Of a stretch of DNA of 64,000 bases, positions 42,338-54,500 are shown piece by piece. Position 1 is the stretch's first letter; every line of letters starts with the position of its first letter. The notes under the pieces are model-generated. The model was not told the origin of the DNA and did no database searches. It was given only the letters and a program-made list of their open reading frames with translations. The stretch spans positions 310,001 through 374,000 of the forward strand of contig JANFNE010000011.1 in assembly GCA_024867545.1 (NCBI GenBank), in the 5' to 3' direction. The position numbers and the translations under genes are program-made. Origin of the DNA: Phytopythium helicoides. Lineage: Eukaryota > Oomycota > Peronosporomycetes > Pythiales > Pythiaceae.

Positions 42338-43390
42338 ATGGCGAGTCGTTACGGCGGCGGTGGCGGCGGCGGCGGCGACGACTTCCGCGGCCGCGGACGT
42401 GACCGCAGCAGGGAGCGCGACTCGCGCGGCTATGGTGGGCGTCCGGGCGGCGGCTACGGCGGCGGCGGAGGCTACGGAGGCGGCGGTGGCGGCGGCTACG
42501 GCGGAGGCCGCGAGCGCGGCGGGGGCCGGCGAGGCGAGGCGAGCGGCGGAGGGGCCGAGCACCTGGCGCGCATCCACGGGACGGAGGAGGACCGCGTGAA
42601 CTGCCCGTTCTACTTCAAGATTGGCGCGTGCAGACACGGCGACCGCTGCTCGCGGCTGCACAACAAGCCCGTGTTCAGCCAGACGATCCTCGTGAGCCAC
42701 ATGTACCAGAACCCCACGGCGCAGCTCATCGCGCAGAACGGAGACCCAGGTGCCATCGACCAGCGCGCCGTGGACGAAGAGTTTGAGGACTTTTACGAGG
42801 AGGTCTTCGAGGAGCTGTGCAAGTTTGGCAAGCTCGAGGAGCTCAACATTTGTGACAACCTTGGAGACCACCTCGTCGGCAACGTGTACGCCAAGTACGA
42901 GGACGAGGAGGACGCAGCGGCCGCGCAGAAGGCGCTTTACGGACGCTTCTACGCGGGCCGCCCGCTCATCTGTGAGTTTTCGCCCGTCACGGATTTCCGA
43001 GAGGCGCGTTGCAGGCAGTTTGACGAGGGCACGTGCAACCGCGGCGGCTATTGCAACTTTATGCACATCAAGACGGTCTCGCGCTCCATGCAGCGCGAGC
43101 TGGAACGGATGTTCAACCGCGGCAAGAAGTCTGACAAGGGTCGCAGCAAGAGTAAGAGCCGCAGCCGCAGCCGCAGTCGAGGGCGACGCAGCAAGCGCTC
43201 GGCGTCGCGATCACGCAGTGGGTCCAAGGACCGCCGTGGATCATCAGGCGGCCATCGCCGGCGGAGTAGCCGGAGTCGCTCGCCGTCCCCTAAGCGGACC
43301 CGCCGATCGCGCAGCCGGTCGCCGGGCGGGAACGGACACGTCAAGCCCGACCAATCCAATCCGTTGACGGAGCAGTCGAAGTCGCAGTGA
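42338..43390 (+). CDS. U2AF1: U2 snRNP auxiliary factor small subunit (U2AF35) with glycine-rich N-terminal extension
   Basis: Recognises the 3' splice-site AG. Intact frame; start at 42338 (MASRYGG). Residues ~5-65 are an unusual Gly/Arg-rich stretch (GGRPGGGYGGGGGYGGGGGG, RERGGGRRGEASGGG) placed before the normal N-terminus, AEHLARIHGTEEDRVNCPFY. Then zinc finger 1 (FYFKIGACRHGDRCSRLHNK), the U2AF-homology RRM (EEVFEELCKFGKLEELNICD, GNVYAKYEDEEDAAAAQKAL, FYAGRPLICEFSPVTDFREA), zinc finger 2 (CRQFDEGTCNRGGYCNFMHI) and an RS domain (SKSKSRSRSRSRGRRSKRSA) ending TEQSKSQ. The core is canonical. The extension resembles RGG/FG-type disordered regions of other RNA-binding proteins. Confidence 0.94.
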   Translation: MASRYGGGGGGGGDDFRGRGRDRSRERDSRGYGGRPGGGYGGGGGYGGGGGGGYGGGRERGGGRRGEASGGGAEHLARIHGTEEDRVNCPFYFKIGACRHGDRCSRLHNKPVFSQTILVSHMYQNPTAQLIAQNGDPGAIDQRAVDEEFEDFYEEVFEELCKFGKLEELNICDNLGDHLVGNVYAKYEDEEDAAAAQKALYGRFYAGRPLICEFSPVTDFREARCRQFDEGTCNRGGYCNFMHIKTVSRSMQRELERMFNRGKKSDKGRSKSKSRSRSRSRGRRSKRSASRSRSGSKDRRGSSGGHRRRSSRSRSPSPKRTRRSRSRSPGGNGHVKPDQSNPLTEQSKSQ

Positions 43391-44050
43391 GCACCTCATG
43401 TACGTAGACGATCATGGTGGGAGTATCTGCGATTCGTTCGCCTCTACTTCTTGCACTTACGCGTGCTATCGAGTAGGGATTGCATGTAGGTCGCTATAAA
43501 ACACGCTACCTCTTCAAATTCGATGGAGCCGATGTGGCAGGCAATACCCCCAGTATCCGAGGGGGTGTCAGGTCTGGTGGAAACACTGACAACAGTGTAT
43601 TTGGTCGGTCGTGATGCACTCCCTCGCAGTAGCATTACGAGCAATCGTCGACATCGCAACCTCGGCGAAAGCAGGCAGACAATCGTCAGGAGCAAAACAT
43701 CGCTATAGAGTTAGTTGCAAGGAACAGCCAAAAATGCGATTGTTTGAGCATTGCCTGGTATTCGAGCTTGTGAAGTGTGCTCTGGAGTTACTCAGTTATT
43801 TTTCGTTGCAATGCCAAGACTGTGTCAACTTCGCGGGGAAACATTGAAGTCGATGTGATTGTATCCGCTGAAAACACCTACAGTAGTTGGTCCGACAGAT
43901 TTGTTCGGGTTTTCTGTGCTAGTTTTGCTTCGGTTGAGTTGAACGACTTACTTCGTGATTCAGAGCAAGCTCAATTCTTGGTCATTCATGTTTGTGCGCA
44001 TCAATTAGTGCATCTAATATCGTGTACGAATGTGTTCATCTACTTCTGGT
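43391..44050. other. Convergent intergenic region, no gene seen
   Basis: It lies between the 3' ends of U2AF1 and the SWEET gene. Open frames reach only ~105 codons and have no domain. I saw no repeats. Confidence 0.5.
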
Positions 44051-44904
44051 CTATGCGAGCGATTGGAAGCTGTTTTCGCTATCTGAACTCGTGGGTGTGA
44101 GCGGTACCTCGCTCACGTTGGTAGAATCCACCACGACTGTAATCACCTCGTCCGCCATCTGAAGCTTTGTCTTGTCTTCGGATCGTTCTCGGTAGATGAT
44201 GCAAAGTGCGAGCTGGAATACGTGGAGCGAAATGAAGAGGCAGTTGGGGCCGATGATAAACCAGTTGCTCGTCACAAGGCCGTAGGAAAACCAGGCGATA
44301 TTGTTCATCGTGCCGGCGACAACCATCGGGGCTTGAATAACCGCGGCCGACTTGGTTCGCAGCACGATCGCAACTCGCTCCAGAGGCGCGCCGTACAGCA
44401 TCACTAGTGCGAAATCGGCCAACACACCCATTGTCGATACAACACTGTGGTGACTCTGACCCGTGTTTCCCGTGGCACCGAGCAGCGCGTAAATCGTCAC
44501 GAGCGTGAGCACGGACAGCACGATGGCACCTCGCTTCACCATTACAGATCGTTGCTCGCCGGCAAACCGCCAATAGACAGCGAGATACGTGATCGCTGCG
44601 AATTCGCCGAAAAGAAACACGGAGAAGACGGGGAACATGAGGTCGGCAATGGCGCCATACATCATCCTGCAAAGACGAAAAACGAATGTCAGCTAGGAAT
44701 GTCTAAATGCCGATGATACGAGGTCCCATAACGCACCACATGTGGGAGCTCGAGAGCAGCAGTAACAGTGGCAGCACCGACACGGAGCCCACGTCCTTGG
44801 CCTTTGATGACTCGAGCAAGCGCCACACACGGACTCAAGACGACCAGCAGTGTCGTGAGGCCCGTGATGATCTTGACAACGAGGACGGTGGCGGCGGCGA
44901 CCAT
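44051..44904 (-). CDS. SWEET (MtN3/saliva) sugar transporter
   Basis: Bidirectional sugar uniporter built of two triple-helix bundles. Start at 44904 (MVAAATVLVVKIITGLTTLL). TM1 is followed by LSPCVALARVIKAKDVGSVS and VLPLLLLLSSSHMW. An intron (44667-44735) joins to MMYGAIADLMFPVFSVFLFG, then RGAIVLSVLTLVTIYALLGA, the second MtN3 repeat (TMGVLADFALVMLYGAPLER, VLRTKSAAVIQAPMVVAGTM, NNIAWFSYGLVTSNWFIIGP, NCLFISLHVFQLALCIIYRE) and a cytosolic tail. The loop-Asn residue (MNNIAWFSYG) and the seven-helix length fit the family. A one-base insertion near 44811 (AAAGGCC) must be removed to keep IKAKDVGSVSV in frame. Confidence 0.87.
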
Positions 44905-45855
44905 GATCGGATTCTCTTGCTGGTCGGTTGGCGTGTGGCTCCAAGGTCGCGAAATGGAAAGTGATCCAGCTCTCGCGGTGCTCATTTTGCTTGAGATGGG
45001 GCACAGTGATTGCCATGGTGATCCCTAGACTGTCAATTCTTTATATCAATACAAATCCTTACTTTTAGTCGGATTATAATGATTTAGCGTTGTGGGACAG
45101 ATGCGAACCATGCGACAAGAGAGAAAGACGTCGACTTGGTGATGAACGCAATCCCATTGCCGCGGAATCCGAGCTGTCGGCGCTTCGAGGTGTTGACGCG
45201 GACCAGTGGTATGCGCGGGATGCGAAGGAAAGTGACTGCCGAGTCTTTCTAGGAGTGACTTTGGCGACCCACTGGCACATGACGAAGAGAGGTTGCGACA
45301 GCATTTCCGATCGATCGCAGAGTCGATGGAGTTGCGGAACATTTCGTCACAGCTTCAGACACGCAAGATCGGGAGCTCACTCGTGTGGTTTGATGCCCGT
45401 GCTGCTGATCAAAACTTGTGAGGATCTCATTTGTTGCGCAATGCAGACGAGTGCTCGACCCCAAGCGAGAGACGCACTCGATACTCCGTCTATAATGTGC
45501 CGTACGCTACAAGAAGCCGACAGTCCACTGTTCAAAAGAGAGCGAGCTCTCTGCTGAACGTGCTCAAAGCTCGAAGCAGCTCGTCTTCATCTGTTGGCTG
45601 CTCGCGTCGAGGAGCGCACCGCCTTGTGCAACGCGTCGCCACCGCAAAACGCAACGAGGTTTTATTATGTCCGTCCGAGGTTTTATTGACTGTTTGCGCG
45701 GGAAGCGGCAACGCGCGTGGCGGTGGCTATTTCGGATCCGAGCGCGCTGCGAGCGGTAGCCGAGGCCGCGTTTCCCGCTCGCTGGAGACTTCGGCGGGCC
45801 AAACGCGGGCTGCGACCGTCTGCGGAGCGATCTGTTGGCCCTGGAGCGCGAAGGA
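44905..45855. other. SWEET upstream region; possible disrupted coiled-coil gene
   Basis: Between ~45070 and ~45650 the plus strand shows protein-like runs in successive frames: DYNDLALWDRCEPCDKRERR and DADQWYARDAKESDCRVFLG, then GDPLAHDEERLRQHFRSIAE and SSQLQTRKIGSSLVWFDARA, then DALDTPSIMCRTLQEADSPL. No domain or start is clear. This may be a disrupted gene or chance. The rest is the promoter of the SET gene. Confidence 0.3.
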
Positions 45856-48481
45856 ATGGCGTCTCCGCGCCTTGAAGCGGCCGAGAGCGGCGCCGGAGCG
45901 GCCGCCGCGGAGCTGGTGCCGGTGGCGGCCAGGGAGGACGCGGTGGCCACGTCGGCCGAGGGAACGGACTGCGACGAGTCCGGCGCGTCAGCGGAGGAGC
46001 CGGAGGACAAGCTGGCGGGCGCCAAGCGCGTGCTGGATGCCGCGGAGGGCGAGCGCGCGGCCAAGCGCCAGGCGACGGAGCAGTCGGAGAGCAACAGCAG
46101 CGCCGAGGAGGACGAGGTGGTCGGGGAGAGCTCGGACGACGTGGACATGGACGCCGAGAAGCGCACCGAGGGGCTGGGCCACTTCCACAAGGGCATCACG
46201 GCCAAGCAGCAGGTCGACGTGTTCGACACATCCAGCAAGAGCTGGCTCGCGGCCAGCGTCGTGGCCGTCGACGAGGACTCGTGGACCGTGCACTACATTG
46301 GCTGGAGCAAGGCACAGGACGAGGAGATCAGCCATGACCAGTCGAACAGGATTGCCCCGCGGGGCTCTTCGGCGGCGGACCAGTGGGCACACCACGACGC
46401 CAAGCAGGAAAAGCGCAAGCGCAATCAAGAGGTCAAGCAGAGCGCTGAAGTCGCAGCTCCTGCTGTTGATCAGAGCCGAGCGGGCGCTGAGGAGGCGCCG
46501 TTCGTTGAGGCTGGCCTCACGCGGTCCGGCCGCAAGATCACGAAGCGCCTGACGAACGATGGCGCCGCCCGCAGACCTGCCCCGAAGCCAGCAGCGAGCA
46601 AAAAGAAGGACGACGGGCCGAACGAGCAAGAGATGCGTGGCATGCCCGAAGACGACCTTTGTGGTATTTGCGGGGAGATTGAAGACGACCAGCTGAGCGA
46701 CATGCTCTTGTGCGACGGAGGCTGCCTCAAATCGTACCACTTCTCGTGTTTGGGTATCGAATCGGCCCCCGAGAACGAAAAGTGGCTGTGTGAGCAGTGC
46801 CGAAACAATGAGCAAGTTTGCTTTGCCTGCGGTCGCAACGCTACGATCAATGGGAAGGGGGGAGTGTTCCGTTGCTCGGTGGGAACGTGTGGCAGATTCT
46901 ACCATCAGAGCTGTGTTGATGCAAATCATCTATCTCGGCGGCAGCGCAAGCCAAAGATTATCACAGACGAAGATGGCAAGGAGCACGAAGTGCATGACTT
47001 TGATGCTCCGTTCAAGTGCCCCCGCCACATTTGCTCCGTGTGCGAAAACCCGAAGAAGGGCTCGGATCTCATGTGCTGTCTGAAATGCCCCGAATCATAT
47101 CATCCGTACTGTGTCCCGCCAAGCGCGCGCTACAACTCGGTTGGGCTTATCTGCAGCAAGCACCCAGAATGCCAGCTCCCCACTATCCCTTCGTTCTACC
47201 TCGATGCAGTTACCGTGGACATGAATCTGCGGCTACCTATGCTGTTCGTTCCGAAGGATGAGCCGGATGCAGACGATCGACAGGACCATCATCACTTCCG
47301 TCTGCTCCTGGATATCGTTGAATCCGTCAAGCAGCAGCCACCTGCTTTCCACAAGCTCGGCCGCAATTTGTACACTTTTAAACAGCCAAAGGAGTCATTG
47401 GAAGATGTACCCATGTGTGAGTGCAAGCAACGATGCGGAGACGATTGCATTAATCGCTTGAGTTTCACTGAGTGCTTTGGGCCTGCTCTCTTACCTGGAG
47501 CCAAGATTGATAAGAATACGAAGGAGTCGAACTGTCGTCTTGGAGAAGACTGCGGTAATCGCGCTCTTCATCAAAAGATTTATCCCAAGTTCAAGCAGTT
47601 TCACACGATTGACAAGGGTTGGGCGCTCAAGATAGAGGAACCGGTCAAGGCAGGACGACTTGTCATCGAATACGTTGGTGAAGTCATTAACGAAGAGGAG
47701 AAAGAGCGGCGACTGCAGCATCACGCCAAGTTCACCCCGGAGGACAAGAACATGTACATTATGGAGCTGGGCAAAGGCGAGTACATCGATGCTCGGTTCA
47801 AGGGCAGCGTGTCTCGGTTTATCAACCACTCTTGCGACCCTAACTGCCACCTAGTGAAGTGGAACGTCAAGGGCGTCAACCGGATCGCAATCACTGCACT
47901 CCGCGACATCGAAGCAGGCGAAGAGCTGTCGTATGACTACCAGTTCCACACAAACCAGGCGATGGAGTGGAAATGTCACTGTAAGTCCAAGAATTGCCGC
48001 GGAACTATGGCGCCCGAGCGTATCACAAAAAGCGCCGAGTCGCCGCCCAAGAAGTTGACCAAAAAGGAACAGGCTAAGAAGCTGAAGCGTGCTCTAATGC
48101 AAGAGAAGATCACTCAAGAGCGCGAGAGCAAGAGTACAGCGCGTCGGCTGTCACTGACGGCTCAGGTTAGTCTCGGCAATCAATCGGTCGTGAACAAGGC
48201 AGTCGTGCGCTTTGGGTCCAGCGACCCGTGAGCTCGAATGGGTCAGGTACAATAAGGTGTTCCTGAGGCGGAACGCTACAAGTGGATTTGACTTTTTGCG
48301 ACGGAAGGAGCTCAAGGACAAGAAGATCGCAAAGAGCTTGCGCAATGGGCAGAACAGATCACGGAAGAGCCGAGATGGAGGTGTCAGCGAAAGCACTGCC
48401 AGCAGTCGCTCTGTAAGCCCAGTGCGAACAGCAAAAAGCGAGGAAAGGGGAGACGAGCCTGCTCTAGATGACGGAGAGTAA
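45856..48481 (+). CDS. NSD-type histone lysine methyltransferase (chromo/Tudor-knot, 3 PHD, AWS-SET-postSET)
   Basis: Likely H3K36 methyltransferase. Start at 45856 (MASPRLEAAESGAGAAAAEL). Domains in order: a Tudor-knot/chromo-like module (ITAKQQVDVFDTSSKSWLAA, WTVHYIGWSKAQDEEIS), then three PHD-type fingers (CGICGEIEDDQLSDMLLCDG; CFACGRNATINGKGGVFRCS; CSVCENPKKGSDLMCCLKCP). These are followed by AWS (CECKQRCGDDCINRLSFTEC, NCRLGEDCGNRALHQ), SET (GRLVIEYVGEVINEEEKERR, SVSRFINHSCDPNC, ELSYDYQFHT) and post-SET (CHCKSKNCRG). The AdoMet- and lysine-site motifs NHSCDPNC and YDYQF are intact. After 48165 the tail (RELEWVRYNKVFLRRN to EPALDDGE) joins either through a 37-nt GT-AG intron (48166-48202) or a frameshift. 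NSD1-3/ASH1 are the closest layouts. Substrate specificity is inferred from the class. Confidence 0.88.
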
Positions 48482-48768
48482 GCTTGCTGCTGCTAGTGTC
48501 GAGGCTACGACGGAGTAAATGCCCAACATGTCCGGCACTTCTCTACAGTACTGCGCACGATTCGATGAATTGAAACAACCAACAGGAGATAGAGCTGGTC
48601 ATTTGCGCCTCAACCACGTTTAGCCATGACCAAAGTGGCGCTAGAGTTGCCATCCTTCTTAGCAAGGCATCTAAAAGACAAAACCATTGATACGGCAAAA
48701 ACGAATGGTGTTCGCTTTGACCAGAAACTACTTCCGTCGTGGGGCAACACATTATGCTCCCGTCACAT

Positions 48769-51312
48769 CTATAGTTTTAGCCAACCTGGCTTCTTCCCGC
48801 TCTTGCCAGTAGATGCGGAACTTGGGCGCTTGGCTTCTGCAGGAGGTGCTGCCGCTGCCGGGGCTGCAGGTGCGGGTGACTCCTCTGTGCGGATCACAGA
48901 CTAGTTAGATCACCGCATCAATATCCAAAATTTCGAAGTAGCCTACCGAGTGCAAGCGGCTTCGGGTAGCTGACTTCCAGAGCGCTTGTAGATTCGTCCT
49001 TCGATTCACTTGCGGAGCTATCGGTCTGTGATCACCTCAAAAGTTAGATTCTCGCGTGCCAAAGTATTCAGGACGAGTAAAGCACAAACCAGATCATTTC
49101 GGAGATAAAAGCCAGCCGCTGAACCTCCCACAGGTGCGGCCTCCCACGACAGGTACACTAGCGCAGCCGGAACTAGGCTGGAGTCGGTCAGGGTCTTGTC
49201 CAAAGACAGTTTTTGGAAGGGCGGTGACACGTAAAGGTAGAAGCCATGGCCACCAAAGGCTGGATCCAGGCTTTCCTTCACGTGATCCGCCACATCTTGA
49301 ACGCATTCGTTCGGATGGAATGTTGCCTGAAGCACGACTTCAAATTCCAGAGCACAAAGACAAAGTCAACCAATGCACCATTTCCAAATGTGTTGCAATA
49401 GTACCATACCTTTGTCAGGAAACTGGACGCGGATGACTGCCGTCTGAAACACTTTCTTACGCTTCAATTCGTCCAACTCCCGCATTGCTTGCGTCCGGAA
49501 ATTCTTCATCCGAAATATAAAAGTAAGCATCAATGGGTTTATGATCGACCACACATGTCGTGAGTACTTACCATGGACTTCTCAAGCTCGCTGCGGCGAG
49601 ATTTCATGCTTGCAATAAGAAGTTGTGCGTCGGTAGGTCCAGCTCCCGCGTCGTTTGCATCAGCTCGTGCAGCAGCACCGCCAGAACGCAGACCATCAAG
49701 CGCCACTGTTGTATTGCGCGGTGGCTTCTCGTTCGCAAGAAGTTTTTCTTGCTTGGTCTTCAAGGCGTCAACAAGGACCTCCGTCGTGCTTGGGCCGCGA
49801 GGCTGCATCTATCAGTGACAAACCATTGATAGATTAGCCGCAATTCACGAACTGCGCAGCCGAATGTCATACCTGCATGCGTGTGATTTGCGGTTTGAAG
49901 ACATCAAAGTTTGGATCAGCAGTTGGTGGCGCGACAACAACAGGCCGATCCTCAGCAGCAAATCCAAGATCGTCAGCTTCGTTGTACAAAAGCTGGAGAC
50001 CATCTTCCAACACACGCCTCTCGGAAGGTGATAGTTGTGGAAGGGTAATGGTTTCCGTTTCCTGGTTCAATTGAAAGCCAATTGCGGCAAGGAACTCCAG
50101 CGCACCCTTGCACTGACCCACTGAGCGCTGGAATGCAGCGTTTGATAGCCGAATCGACCGCATTTTTTCGTTTTCTGCATAGAAGAGCAATCGATGAGTA
50201 AAACTTAGCTCAGCGAGGAAGTGAACATAGAGCTTTGTGTTGTAGAACACAACGCACCTGGGTTGGATAGGATGTTGGTCACAATCTTCATCAAAGTACG
50301 AATCGCGCCTTTTGAGACTGAGTCGAAGTGGCTATCGCGCAGCAATTGAAGAGCATCGAACGGCGTCATTGACGGGGTGCTGAAGCCTGGCGCCTCTGCC
50401 TCTTTCATCTCAACATCTTGGATTGACTCGTTGGTGGATTGGTGCGGAACCGCAGATGGAGCTGTAGCCTCAACTGTTGGCAGAGGTTGAGGAGCAGCCA
50501 CGCCAGTCGTAGGTGCAAACGATACATTGCGCCTTGACTGTTCGGCAACAGCTGTAGAAGTAGTAGTAGAAGAAGACGTTTGAGCCCCACTGATGCCTGG
50601 TGGGCTTACTCCCTGGACCCGGAAGATGGCTGATCCGCTTAGGATTCCCAACTCTGCTCGTCGCAAAGAACTTTGTCATGCATGCCCAAAAGTTTTCGAA
50701 GAACGCCAGGCTATTCTCGTACCTTTGAGTGTCATGGTTGCGAAAGTGTCGAACTCGATCTCTCGACGCAGGAAGCTGAGCGAGAACTACGACATCATCG
50801 ATTGTCGTAAGTGCCTTCGATGCATCTCTCCTTCCGTCCACCACCCACAAGCATACCGGTGTCGCCGTCGGCAGCAAACTAAACGATGAAAGGATACTCT
50901 CGAGGGTCACGTCGTGCGCGAACGACGCCTGCAGGCGCTTGCCGTCCTGCAGCTGCACGCAGACGCGAACCTGCTGCACCTCCGCTGCTCCGACCTCGCG
51001 CAGCTCGAGCACCGCGTTGTTGGAGATGCCCGTCAGTCGGAACGGGATCGACAGCTCCACAGGTTTGCCCCGGTGTACGAGCTGGTATTGGCGCGTCGCG
51101 TCCAGCTGGAACTGCTCGCGTGCAGCCTCGAGCGCCTCGAACTGGGTTGAGAAGCACGACGGAAACATAAGCACAGCGCGGTTCGTAGACGCCAAACGAG
51201 AGCGCCCCGTAGCTCAATCGGCGCAGGAGAAGCAGGAGAACACTACCATGACGGTGCCAGGCGTCACCTTGACGCGCTTCGACTGGTGGTTGAACTCGAT
51301 GTTGAGCGCCAT
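48769..51312 (-). CDS. ASPL/TUG-like UBX protein with internal PUB domain
   Basis: p97/CDC48 cofactor. Start at 51312: TUG-type ubiquitin-like domain 1 (MALNIEFNHQSKRVKVTPGT, then FEALEAAREQFQLDATRQYQ and RLTGISNNAVLELREV), ubiquitin-like domain 2 (VRVCVQLQDGKRLQASFAHD, ATPVCLWVVDGRR, LRRAELGILSGSAIFRVQ) and a Ser/Thr-rich linker. Then a PUB domain (GAIRTLMKIVTNILSNP, ENEKMRSIRLSNAAFQRSVG, CKGALEFLAAIGFQLNQETE), a coiled helix (RTQAMRELDELKRKKVFQTA), a UBX domain (VIRVQFPDKG, LQATFHPNECVQDVADHVKE, FYLYVSPPFQKLSLDKTL, LVPAALVYLSWEAAP) and a C-terminal Ala/Pro tail ending KKPGWLKL. UBL1-UBL2-UBX and the WLKL ending match ASPSCR1. The PUB domain is not part of the human protein. There are six or more introns, with approximate edges. 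Confidence 0.85.
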
Positions 51313-51513
51313 GCTGCCCGCGACTGCGAGCTGAAGATTTTGCTTTGGCTTTCTGGCACGACTTCGATGTTATTTATGGACAAAATATGGACTATGGGAA
51401 ATGTACGTGTACTGTTGGCTTCAACTAGGTCAATCGTTTTTGTGAGCTATGCCTTGATGGCTTCGTAGCTGCGTAGTTGCCTGCCCTGACTAGCTCATGA
51501 CCGAACCCACTCC

Positions 51514-54500
51514 TTAAGGGCGGAAACGGTACCGGATGTAGGGCAGCTCCAGGTCCTCGCCCTCGGTGTCCATGGCGCACACCTCCAGGATGAGGTACTT
51601 GAGGTTCGGGTCGATGTCCTTCTTCGTCACCGTCCGAACCAGCTCCGAGATCTTCATGGCCATGCGCTCCTTCGACCGTGACTTGGCCGAGTACATCGCA
51701 TAGAGAATCGTGACGCCGTATGAGAGCATCGAAATCTCTGCCTCGTACTCCGACTCGAAGTACGCCAGGAACTCCTTGAGCGTCATGTCACCAACATCAA
51801 CGTCGATGCGGTCCCATGCCGTCCACTTGTACTCCTCGCCCTTAAGCATCGTTGTCGTCGTCTTCGGCGGGATAGGCTCCGAGAAAGTGAACAGCGGCAG
51901 GGCCAAGTTCACAAAGCCGTTCTTGTAGTGGTCCAGCGGCTTGTTCTGGAACACCTTGAGCAGCTCAAAGCACACGAGACCGGTCACGAGAGCGGTCGTT
52001 GTGGCGATGGCAGGGATAATCTTGCCGGCGATAAAACGCGACTTATGCATGTCCTCCTCCGGAATCTTGTACGACCGAGCGCGAAGATTCGAAGTCGCGA
52101 CAATCACCTCCATGTGCGCATCGTCGTCCTTGTCAAACTCGATAGGCTGCATGCGGAATCCTGAGAGCGCCTCAGGCGTCGGGAGCTCCTTAAGGATGTA
52201 TTCGCACTGCGCATCCGGGTTGTCAACGCGCGCAGCAGCGCCGTCCTCCTTCATCTCGGCATCTGACGCCGCGATCTTGACTCCTTCACGAGGAGCAAAA
52301 GCTGGCACTTGGATTTTCGACACGATCTGGGCAACCGTGACGCGATCCTTAGAACCAGCGAGGCCGTAGGCAGCAGCACGACTGTTTGCGACCGACACGA
52401 TAAAGTCCAGGTGCAAATTGTCATTGACATCAAAGTCAATGGGCGTCGGCGGCCGCTTTGGTCCTGACCAGAACGGAGTGCCCGTCGTTGTCACTTGGTC
52501 AAGCGGGAAGTTGAATAGGAGTTGCTTGATCTGGTTAGCGAAGAGGTCCTCAAACTTGAGACGAGCCCACTGGACACACTCCTCAAATGACTGCGGGCGG
52601 TTATCGATCAGCGACGACTTTAGGCGCTCGAGCGTCTCCAACTTCGTGTTTTGCTGTTCATTCAGCTGCTTGATGAAAGCCGGGCCTTCGAGATATTTGT
52701 TGACATCGGACGGAGCCTGGAAGAATTCGCCTTCAAACCAGTCCCGAGCCCACTGAAGAGTGTGCTCAATGGCATTCGGGAAGTTCTTCAGTGTGCAAAT
52801 CGGGATGCTCTTCTCAGGTGGATCGCGAGAAGCGCCGTAGTTTTCCGTCTTGTGCGGAACAACAACTTGGGTGTTACCCTTGGTTCCGAGCGTGCCCGAC
52901 TCGAGCATCGGCAGACCGTAGAAAAGGCAGCGCTGATCCATGTACAGACGAGCCTCGACATTGTCAAGAGCAGTGCACACACCTGACAGCGACCCAAAAA
53001 AGTCATCGTTGAACTGCCCCTCCGACTCCGCACCGACGCGGGACACATAAGACTTGACATTCACGTCTGGGTTCATCTCCTTGATAGCACGCGCCGCAAC
53101 GGACGACTTTGGCTGCTGAACATCCTTCGATCGAAACAGGAATTGACGGTTCAGGTTGGACTTCTCGATCGTGTCCATATCAGTGATGTGGATGAAGCTG
53201 TTGGGGCTGCACGCTACACCCATCATGGCCCAATTCTTCAACATCTCGCAGCCGATCGCACCAGCACCGACCAGGAACATGCTAAGGCTCTGAATCTGCT
53301 CCTGCAGCGTTTTGCCAAAGACAACAACCTGGGCATCGTAACGAGACCCTGTTGGAGCAAACTCCTCGGTAGCTCCAGAAAACACCGAGTCTGGCAGCGC
53401 TTCCACAGCGTCAAAGTAGAAGAACTGTTGAATGGGCGTGAACTTGCCACTGCACGCCTTCAGTGCTTCTTGGCCGACAATTCCACCCAAGAACGCTGCC
53501 ATCGGCGAAATGACACCCTGTGCGCCAGCAGATAGTGCCTGAATCACTTTCTTGTTCTCAGCAGTGTCAAGGTTGTCAACCGCAAACCCGTTGCTAGCAG
53601 CGGCCTTTCCATTTAGCTCGAGTGCAAGCGCATACACTTGGTCCGCATCTTCCATCGATCCTGGCGTCGGGTAGCGGCCGTTCTTTTCCTGAAAAGCATC
53701 CAACGCCTGGAATGCGACGTGAAGAAGAGCAGAACGGTCGAGCTTGGCAAAATCACTCAGTAGGAATTCACCGGGTGCCGCAAGCGCACTCTTTAGAGGC
53801 TTGAACTTGACCGCGAGTGGCTGCTTGACTTGCGTGACATAGCCACCCATAGACGGCGAGTCACTCTCAAAGCGAGCCTTGTCTTCATCGTCCACAATGT
53901 CTAGGGTGAATGTAAACGGACCAGTGACCGTCACCTTGCGCGCATCGCAGCCGTTGAGGAAAGGGAATCCAGTGATTTCACGGAAAGTGACCGTATCGCC
54001 AGTCTCAAGCCCGTGACGAGCGTCGTCGCTCACCGTCACGAGCGGCGGGATCGTGTTCGAAATCGAGCTCACCATGCAGTTCACAGGCTGTTCGCCGTCA
54101 CGATCCGCGACCACAAACTCGTCGCCAAAGTCGCAGAACACTGAGCCGAACACACCACGAGCGTCCGTCGAAATAAATGCGATGGATTTGGCATGGCAAA
54201 TATCATTGATGCGCGTGGCCTCCTTTAATGGCGCATTGACCAGTACAACCACCTGCACATTTCGGCGATCCAACGTTAGCATCAAACGCTGAAGATCAGG
54301 TTGATGGAAGCGACGCACCCGAAAGCTGGCAAGGAACTCTTCCGTGATTGCACCCGAGTGCTGCACCACCTCGACATATGGGTTGAGCTCGGCAAGCTTA
54401 GCAACCGAAACTTCCGCACGTGGCTTGCCGAGATCGTCCTGGCTCAGATAGAATTGCGAAGCGAGGTCCAGCGGACTCGCAAGCGTGTCATCGTGGATGG

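Noticed and set aside
42251..43066. Long minus-strand open frame of 271 codons
   Set aside because: It is antisense to the U2AF35 gene and arises from its GC-rich repeats; Val/Ala-rich with no domain.
51200..51240. tRNA-like start (CCCGTAGCTCAATCGG resembles an A box)
   Set aside because: No B box or acceptor-stem complement follows within 60 bases, and the sequence lies in the first intron of the UBX gene.
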